This document shows positions 59,780-64,000 of a stretch of 64,000 nucleotides of DNA, piece by piece (the first letter of the stretch is position 1; each line of letters starts with the position of its first letter). The notes under the pieces were generated by a model. That model was not told the origin of the DNA and searched no databases. It saw nothing but the letters and a program-made list of their open reading frames with translations. Source of the stretch: Streptomyces yatensis (GTDB lineage: Bacteria > Actinomycetota > Actinomycetes > Streptomycetales > Streptomycetaceae); NCBI RefSeq assembly GCF_018069625.1, contig NZ_CP072941.1:5642001-5706000 (forward strand), in the 5' to 3' direction. The translations under genes and the position numbers were made by a program.

Positions 59780-60456
59780 CCCGAGTTCTGGTCGTCGAGG
59801 ACGAGGAATCGTTCAGCGACGCGCTGTCGTACATGCTTCGCAAGGAGGGATTCGAGGTCGCGATCGCGACGACGGGGCCCGAGGGCCTCGACGAGTTCGA
59901 GCGCAACGGCGCCGACCTGGTGCTGCTCGACCTGATGCTGCCGGGCCTGCCCGGTACGGAGGTCTGCCGCCAGCTGCGCGGCCGGTCCAATGTCCCGGTG
60001 ATCATGGTGACCGCCAAGGACAGCGAGATCGACAAGGTGGTCGGGCTGGAAATAGGCGCCGACGACTATGTGACCAAGCCCTTCTCCTCACGTGAGCTGG
60101 TCGCCCGGATCAGAGCCGTACTGCGCCGCCGCGGTGAGCCGGAGGAGATCACCCCCGCCGCCCTGGAGGCCGGTCCGGTCCGGATGGACGTGGACCGCCA
60201 TGTGGTCACGGTCGGCGGCGGCAAGGTGGACCTCCCGCTGAAGGAGTTCGACCTGCTGGAGATGTTGCTGCGGAACGCGGGCCGGGTGCTGACCCGGATG
60301 CAGCTGATCGACCGCGTCTGGGGCGCGGACTATGTGGGCGACACCAAGACGCTCGACGTCCACGTCAAGCGACTCCGGGCCAAGATCGAGCCCGACCCGG
60401 GTGCGCCTCGGTACCTGGTCACGGTGCGGGGTCTGGGCTACAAGTTCGAGCCGTAA
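59776..60456 (+). CDS. phoP: Phosphate-response regulator PhoP
   Basis: OmpR-type response regulator controlling the Pho regulon. 226 residues: receiver domain with acidic pocket VVEDEESF, phospho-acceptor Asp52 in VLLDLMLPGLPG, Thr and Lys in MVTAKD and YVTKPFSSREL; winged helix with LKEFDLLEMLLRNAGRVLTR and TLDVHVKRLRAKIE. GTG start overlaps the phoR stop (GTGA), so the pair is translationally coupled. Confidence 0.96.
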   Translation: MTRVLVVEDEESFSDALSYMLRKEGFEVAIATTGPEGLDEFERNGADLVLLDLMLPGLPGTEVCRQLRGRSNVPVIMVTAKDSEIDKVVGLEIGADDYVTKPFSSRELVARIRAVLRRRGEPEEITPAALEAGPVRMDVDRHVVTVGGGKVDLPLKEFDLLEMLLRNAGRVLTRMQLIDRVWGADYVGDTKTLDVHVKRLRAKIEPDPGAPRYLVTVRGLGYKFEP

Positions 60457-60480
60457 GCCATATCCGTGAAGCCGGACCCA

Positions 60481-60524
60481 TGCGCGAGGGCGGCCCTGGA
60501 AAGCTCCAGGACCGCCCTCGCGCA
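60481..60524. terminator. Bidirectional terminator after phoP
   Basis: A long stem (TGCGCGAGGGCGG with CCGCCCTCGCGCA, continued by CCTGGA/TCCAGG with one mismatch) between the convergent phoP and lipoprotein genes. Confidence 0.8.
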
Positions 60525-60564
60525 TGTCCGGGGCCGGTCTCGGTGACCGGCCCCGGTGACGGTC

Positions 60565-61284
60565 TCAGTGACCGCCGCCGTTCGGGGTCGGCTCGCCCGT
60601 CGCGATGCCGTTCGTGGCGCCGCCGCTCTCGGAGCCCGGCTGGCCGCTCGCCGTGTCGCCCGGCTTGTTGGTCGCCGTGCCGGACGGGGTGCCGCTGGGC
60701 TTGCCACTGGGCGTACCGCTCGGCGTGCCACCGGGCGTCGCCGAGCCCGACGGCTTGGCGGTCGGCAGCTGGGACGGGCCCCAGCCCTTGAAGTAGCTCG
60801 TCGCCGGGACCACGAACGCGGTGACCGGGATATTGCCGGTCGAGCTGAGGTCGAAGACGACCCGTTCCGCGTTGCCGTCCTTGGCGGCCTCGCGCCCGTC
60901 GCTGATGACGGCGGAGGCGTTGCCCTTGCCGCCGAAGGCCACCGAGCCGCCGGCCGGGACGACGACCGGGCCGCTCTTGCCCTTGGCCGGGCTGAGCTTC
61001 ACCCGCGCCTTGGTGCCGGGGAGGGTGATGGCCTTGACGGTCTGGGCCCCCTTGCCGTTGTTGAAGAGCCGGCCGGTGACGACGGCCGGGCCCTTCGCCT
61101 TGCGGTCCGGCTGGGTCACCACCGTGGCGTTCTGGATCTTGATATCGCCGACAGCGGTCGCGGCGTTGTCGGGCTTGACCTCCAGCGTCTGCGCGTCGTT
61201 CCCGGCTCCGCAGGCGGAGAGCGGGGCGACCGAGACCACGATGGCGGCTGCGGCGAGGGCGCCGCGTCGAAGGCTGCTGCTCAC
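60565..61284 (-). CDS. Lipoprotein, DUF461/PCu(A)C-like fold
   Basis: A 239-residue secreted lipoprotein: basic start, hydrophobic stretch and lipobox LSAC (Cys25). The middle (IKIQNATVVTQPDRKAKGPA, VTGRLFNNGKGAQTVKAITL, VPAGGSVAFGGKG) has the beta-sandwich look of DUF461 proteins, some of which are copper chaperones, but the usual H/M copper ligands are not evident. The C-terminus is a Gly/Ser/Thr/Pro tail with (S-G-T-P) repeats, as in wall-spanning linkers. GTG start with AGGAG upstream. Commonly located beside phoP in Streptomyces. Confidence 0.8.
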   Translation of the reverse strand: MSSSLRRGALAAAAIVVSVAPLSACGAGNDAQTLEVKPDNAATAVGDIKIQNATVVTQPDRKAKGPAVVTGRLFNNGKGAQTVKAITLPGTKARVKLSPAKGKSGPVVVPAGGSVAFGGKGNASAVISDGREAAKDGNAERVVFDLSSTGNIPVTAFVVPATSYFKGWGPSQLPTAKPSGSATPGGTPSGTPSGKPSGTPSGTATNKPGDTASGQPGSESGGATNGIATGEPTPNGGGH

Positions 61285-61902
61285 GGCGGCGGCATCTCCT
61301 AGGACGAGGTAGACGAGGTAAAGATTGGATCAGCGCGCTTAGATTACCGATCCGCCCTCTTCGGCCTGCACCCGACCCGCCCCAAGGCGCTCGGCCCCGG
61401 CCGGCGCATCCGTGCGCTGCCGGTTCCGGCATGCGTTACGAGGTCCGTACGGGGTCCGTACGACGCCCGTACGGCGCCGTCCTGAAGTCCCGAATATCGG
61501 CTCGGCCGTTCACGCGGGAGATTATCGGTAAGGAATCCATGCATGTCCGAGAATTGATCACACACTTGATGCGCTCTGTGTGATCAAGTCTGTGATCAAT
61601 TCGCGAATCGGGGCCGGATCGCTCGCTCCTGATCCGAACGGAGTAGCGGAAGTCCATCGACTGGACTCCGGCAAAACGGGACGTACGCCCACTCGTCCGG
61701 GCTTCTTCGGGTGCGTAACGGGCGGGTTTCCGGGTGCCCGGACAGCCGCTCCCACCTGCGAATACCCGGTTCCGCACGCCTCGTGCAGCACGTTCCGGCC
61801 GCACTTGTCAAGCCCCGAGATATGCCCTGACCTGCGAAAACGCCATTCAGAAGAAGGCGTTCCCGTGTTACCCTGGATAGCCACGGAAGGGGTACCTGTC
61901 AC
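61285..61902. other. carD upstream region, rich in palindromes
   Basis: 618 bp with no supported gene. Besides the 61551-61608 palindromes, AGTCCA-TCGAC-TGGACT (61651-61667) is a perfect hairpin. TACCCT near 61867 or GATAGC could be a carD -10; GGAAGGGG precedes the carD ATG. Confidence 0.5.
61551..61608. promoter_or_regulatory. Long inverted repeat with three TGATCA sites
   Basis: GAATTGATCACA (61551-61562) and TGTGATCAATTC (61591-61602) are perfect 12-bp inverted repeats with a 28-bp spacer that itself contains CTTGAT/ATCAAG and TGTGTGATCA. A second palindrome, ATTCGCGAAT (61599-61608), overlaps the right arm. The segment is AT-rich and lies 300 bp before carD. Confidence 0.6.
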
Positions 61903-62385
61903 ATGACGTTCAAGGTTGGCGACACCGTGGTCTATCCCCATCACGGGGCCGCGCTGATCGAGGCCATCGAAACTCGCCAGATCAAAGGCGTGGACAAGAC
62001 CTACTTGGTGCTGAAGGTCGCTCAGGGTGACCTGACGGTTCGTGTGCCGGCGGACAATGCGGAGTTCGTCGGTGTGCGTGATGTGGTCGGCCAGGACGGG
62101 CTGGATCGGGTCTTCGAGGTGCTGCGTGCACCGTATGCGGAAGAACCGACGAACTGGTCCCGTCGTTACAAGGCAAATCTCGAGAAGCTCGCCTCCGGCG
62201 ATGTGATCAAGGTGGCCGAGGTCGTGCGCGATCTGTGGCGCCGAGAGCGTGAGCGCGGACTCTCCGCCGGTGAGAAGCGCATGCTCGCCAAGGCCCGCCA
62301 GATCCTGGTGAGCGAGCTCGCTCTCGCCGAGAGCACCAATGAGGACAAGGCCGAGGCTCTGCTCGACGAGGTTCTCGCGTCCTGA
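61903..62385 (+). CDS. carD: CarD-family RNA polymerase-binding regulator
   Basis: A global transcription factor that binds the RNA polymerase beta subunit and stabilises open complexes at housekeeping promoters. 160 residues: N-terminal polymerase-interacting domain ([40 protein letters not shown]) and the helical DNA-binding domain with the wedge Trp ([56 protein letters not shown]). Upstream of ispD-ispF, as in mycobacteria and Streptomyces. Confidence 0.96.
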   Translation: MTFKVGDTVVYPHHGAALIEAIETRQIKGVDKTYLVLKVAQGDLTVRVPADNAEFVGVRDVVGQDGLDRVFEVLRAPYAEEPTNWSRRYKANLEKLASGDVIKVAEVVRDLWRRERERGLSAGEKRMLAKARQILVSELALAESTNEDKAEALLDEVLAS

Positions 62386-62713
62386 ATATCAATGCCGTGG
62401 TGCCCGAGTGACTCAGACCTCTTATTCCCGCTAAGTCGTCTGTCGCCGGGCGCTGCGGCATGCGTACGCACCGGACGCCGTGATCCCCATGCGGTGATCC
62501 CTTGGATCTCCACGTGGTGATCTCTGACGAGCCCCCGGTCGTCGCACTCTGTGCCGGTGCGCTCAGCCACGCCACGGTGCGCGGTACAAGGTGTGCCGGG
62601 CCCGGGCAGCTGACTCGACCGGACGTCACGGAAGGGGCCGGTCGGGCCATCGCGCCCGGCACGCTGTGGCCATACCCATCTCGGCTGAGGAAGCAAACCT
62701 GAACGCCAACTCA
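62386..62713. other. carD-ispD spacer
   Basis: 328 bp. Contains TGCGTACGCA (62461-62470) and CCACGTGG (62510-62517) palindromes and three GTGATC repeats (62480, 62494, 62517). No gene; a promoter for ispD is possible but not clear. Confidence 0.4.
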
Positions 62714-63508
62714 ATGTCCGCGACCCCGGATCACGGCGGCTCCGGCGCGTCCGGCCGACCCGCCCGCACCGCCGCCGTGATCCCCGCCGCGGGCCGCGGC
62801 GTGCGGCTGGGCCCGGGCGCCCCCAAGGCGCTGCGTCCGCTGAGCGGCACACCCATGCTCGTCCACGCCGTACGGGCGATGGCCGGATCCCGCTCCGTCT
62901 CCCTCGTCGTCGTGGTCGCCCCGCCGGACGGCGCCGACGAGGTACGGCGGCTGCTGGACGCGTATCCGCTGAGCGGCAGCCTCAGCGACACCACCGAGGT
63001 GGTGGTCGTGCCCGGCGGCGAGACCCGCCAGGAGTCGGTGCGCAAGGGGCTGGCCGCCGTCCCCGAGACCGTCACCACCGTGCTGGTGCACGACGCGGCG
63101 CGGCCGCTGGTGCCGGTGGACACGGTGGACGCGGTCGCCGCCGCCGTACGGGACGGATCGCCCGCCGTCGTCCCGGCGCTGCCGCTGGCCGACACCGTCA
63201 AGCAGGTCGAGCCGCGCACCGGGGAGCGGGCCGGCGAGCCCGAACCGGTCGTCGGCACCCCCGAGCGCGCCCTGCTGCGCGCCGTCCAGACCCCGCAGGG
63301 CTTCGACCGCGCCACGCTCGTGGCCGCCCACGAGAAGATCGCCCTGGAGGGCGAGGGCGCGACGGACGACGCGGGCATGGTGGAGCGGCTCGGCGTCGAG
63401 GTCGTGGTCGTCCCCGGCCATGAGGAGGCGTTCAAGGTGACCCGGCCGCTGGACCTGGTGCTGGCCGAGGCGGTTCTGGCGCGCAGGAGGGCGAACGATG
63501 GCTTCTGA
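62714..63508 (+). CDS. ispD: 2-C-methyl-D-erythritol 4-phosphate cytidylyltransferase
   Basis: Couples CTP with MEP in the non-mevalonate isoprenoid pathway. About 264 residues with [20 protein letters not shown] (CTP-binding loop), [55 protein letters not shown] and [14 protein letters not shown]. The start is uncertain: ATG 62714 has no nearby ribosome-binding site, while GAGGAAG (about 62687) is well placed only for an in-frame CTG at 62699. ispF overlaps the 3' end. Confidence 0.93.
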   Translation: MSATPDHGGSGASGRPARTAAVIPAAGRGVRLGPGAPKALRPLSGTPMLVHAVRAMAGSRSVSLVVVVAPPDGADEVRRLLDAYPLSGSLSDTTEVVVVPGGETRQESVRKGLAAVPETVTTVLVHDAARPLVPVDTVDAVAAAVRDGSPAVVPALPLADTVKQVEPRTGERAGEPEPVVGTPERALLRAVQTPQGFDRATLVAAHEKIALEGEGATDDAGMVERLGVEVVVVPGHEEAFKVTRPLDLVLAEAVLARRRANDGF

Positions 63509-63998
63509 CCCGGTAGCGCTCCCCCTGGTGGGCATCGGCACGGATGTGCACGCCTTCGAGAAGGGCCGTGAGCTGTGGTGCGCGGGGCTGCTGTGGGACG
63601 GTGAGGAGTACGGAGAGTACGGACTGGCCGGCCACTCCGACGGCGATGTGGCCGCGCACGCCGCCTGTGACGCGCTGTTCTCCGCCGCCGGGCTCGGCGA
63701 TCTCGGCGCCCACTTCGGCACCGACCGCCCCGAGTGGTCCGGCGCCGCGGGCACCACGCTGCTCGCCGAGGCGGCCCGGATCGTGCGGGACGCGGGCTTC
63801 GAGATCGGCAATGTGGCGATCCAGGTGATCGGCGTGCGACCCAAGATCGGCAAGCGGCGCGAAGAAGCGACGAAGGCGCTGACGGCGGCGGTGGGCGCCC
63901 CCGTCTCGGTGTCCGGTACGACCACGGACGGCCTGGGCCTGACCGGCCGCGCCGAGGGCCTCGCGGCGATCGCCACGGCGCTGGTGGTCCGGCGGTAG
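63498..63998 (+). CDS. ispF: 2-C-methyl-D-erythritol 2,4-cyclodiphosphate synthase
   Basis: Cyclises CDP-ME 2-phosphate in the MEP pathway; acts as a trimer with zinc. 166 residues, complete. Metal ligands in [20 protein letters not shown] (D-x-H) and [20 protein letters not shown], then [30 protein letters not shown] and the C-terminal [23 protein letters not shown] 63498 overlaps the ispD stop by 11 bp. Confidence 0.96.
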   Translation: MASDPVALPLVGIGTDVHAFEKGRELWCAGLLWDGEEYGEYGLAGHSDGDVAAHAACDALFSAAGLGDLGAHFGTDRPEWSGAAGTTLLAEAARIVRDAGFEIGNVAIQVIGVRPKIGKRREEATKALTAAVGAPVSVSGTTTDGLGLTGRAEGLAAIATALVVRR

Positions 63999-64000
63999 CG

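Overview
The window is chromosomal DNA of a high-GC actinomycete, almost certainly Streptomyces. Evidence: very high GC with G/C-ending codons, rare TTA codons, Lsr2, mycothiol genes (mshA, mshD), a WhiJ-type regulator trio, PhoR-PhoP with PhoU, CarD-IspD-IspF, and many genes with a TANNNT hexamer 6-7 nt before the start codon (leaderless promoters). No rRNA, tRNA, CRISPR array, prophage or replication origin was seen.

Layout. (1) 1-8.5 kb is core: nadC (5' end outside the window), coaX, small conserved genes, a BlaI-type regulator, an ArgA-type acetyltransferase, lsr2, a convergent SCO3374-like gene and clpC. (2) 8.7-16.1 kb is accessory: a NACHT NTPase, a PD-(D/E)XK (Rpn-like) protein followed by a second partial copy of its C-terminus, a WhiJ-like trio (HATPase, XRE/DUF5753, DUF397) and an OleD-like macrolide glycosyltransferase preceded by a 9-codon leader ORF. 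(3) 16.2-24 kb is phosphate and thiol metabolism: a secreted 5'-nucleotidase, mshD, ppk, a CHAD protein and a Nudix hydrolase. (4) 24-30.6 kb: an aldo/keto reductase divergent from an MmyB-type regulator, an APC permease, a methyltransferase, mshA and a YbjN protein. (5) 30.7-40.3 kb: a Tat-exported beta-helix protein, an ECF sigma/M48 protease operon with tandem repeats, an MFS exporter, gpmA, and a second ECF sigma with its CU044_5270 partner. (6) 40.7-51.1 kb is a variable island: a three-domain glycosyltransferase, a secreted Cys-rich repeat protein, two more GT2 enzymes, an SDR, several gene remnants, an IS481 scar, and GntR and TetR regulators. (7) 51.2-56.3 kb: an FkbM methyltransferase and a large HTH-STAND-WD40 protein. 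(8) 56.7-64 kb is core again: a Cys-rich mini-protein, phoU, phoR-phoP, a lipoprotein, carD, ispD and ispF.

How the genes work together. Phosphate control (phoU/phoR/phoP with GTTCAC-type repeats) sits in the same window as likely targets (5'-nucleotidase, ppk, CHAD, Nudix). Mycothiol synthesis is represented by its first (mshA) and last (mshD) steps. The most novel-looking unit is 40.7-44.9 kb. There a GT32-GT2-Anp1-like glycosyltransferase fusion and a separate GT2 flank a small secreted protein made of about 15-residue N-x-T...YGHCC repeats with its own consensus promoter: a candidate secreted glycopeptide or glycoprotein system. The second is a possible translational attenuator in front of the macrolide glycosyltransferase.
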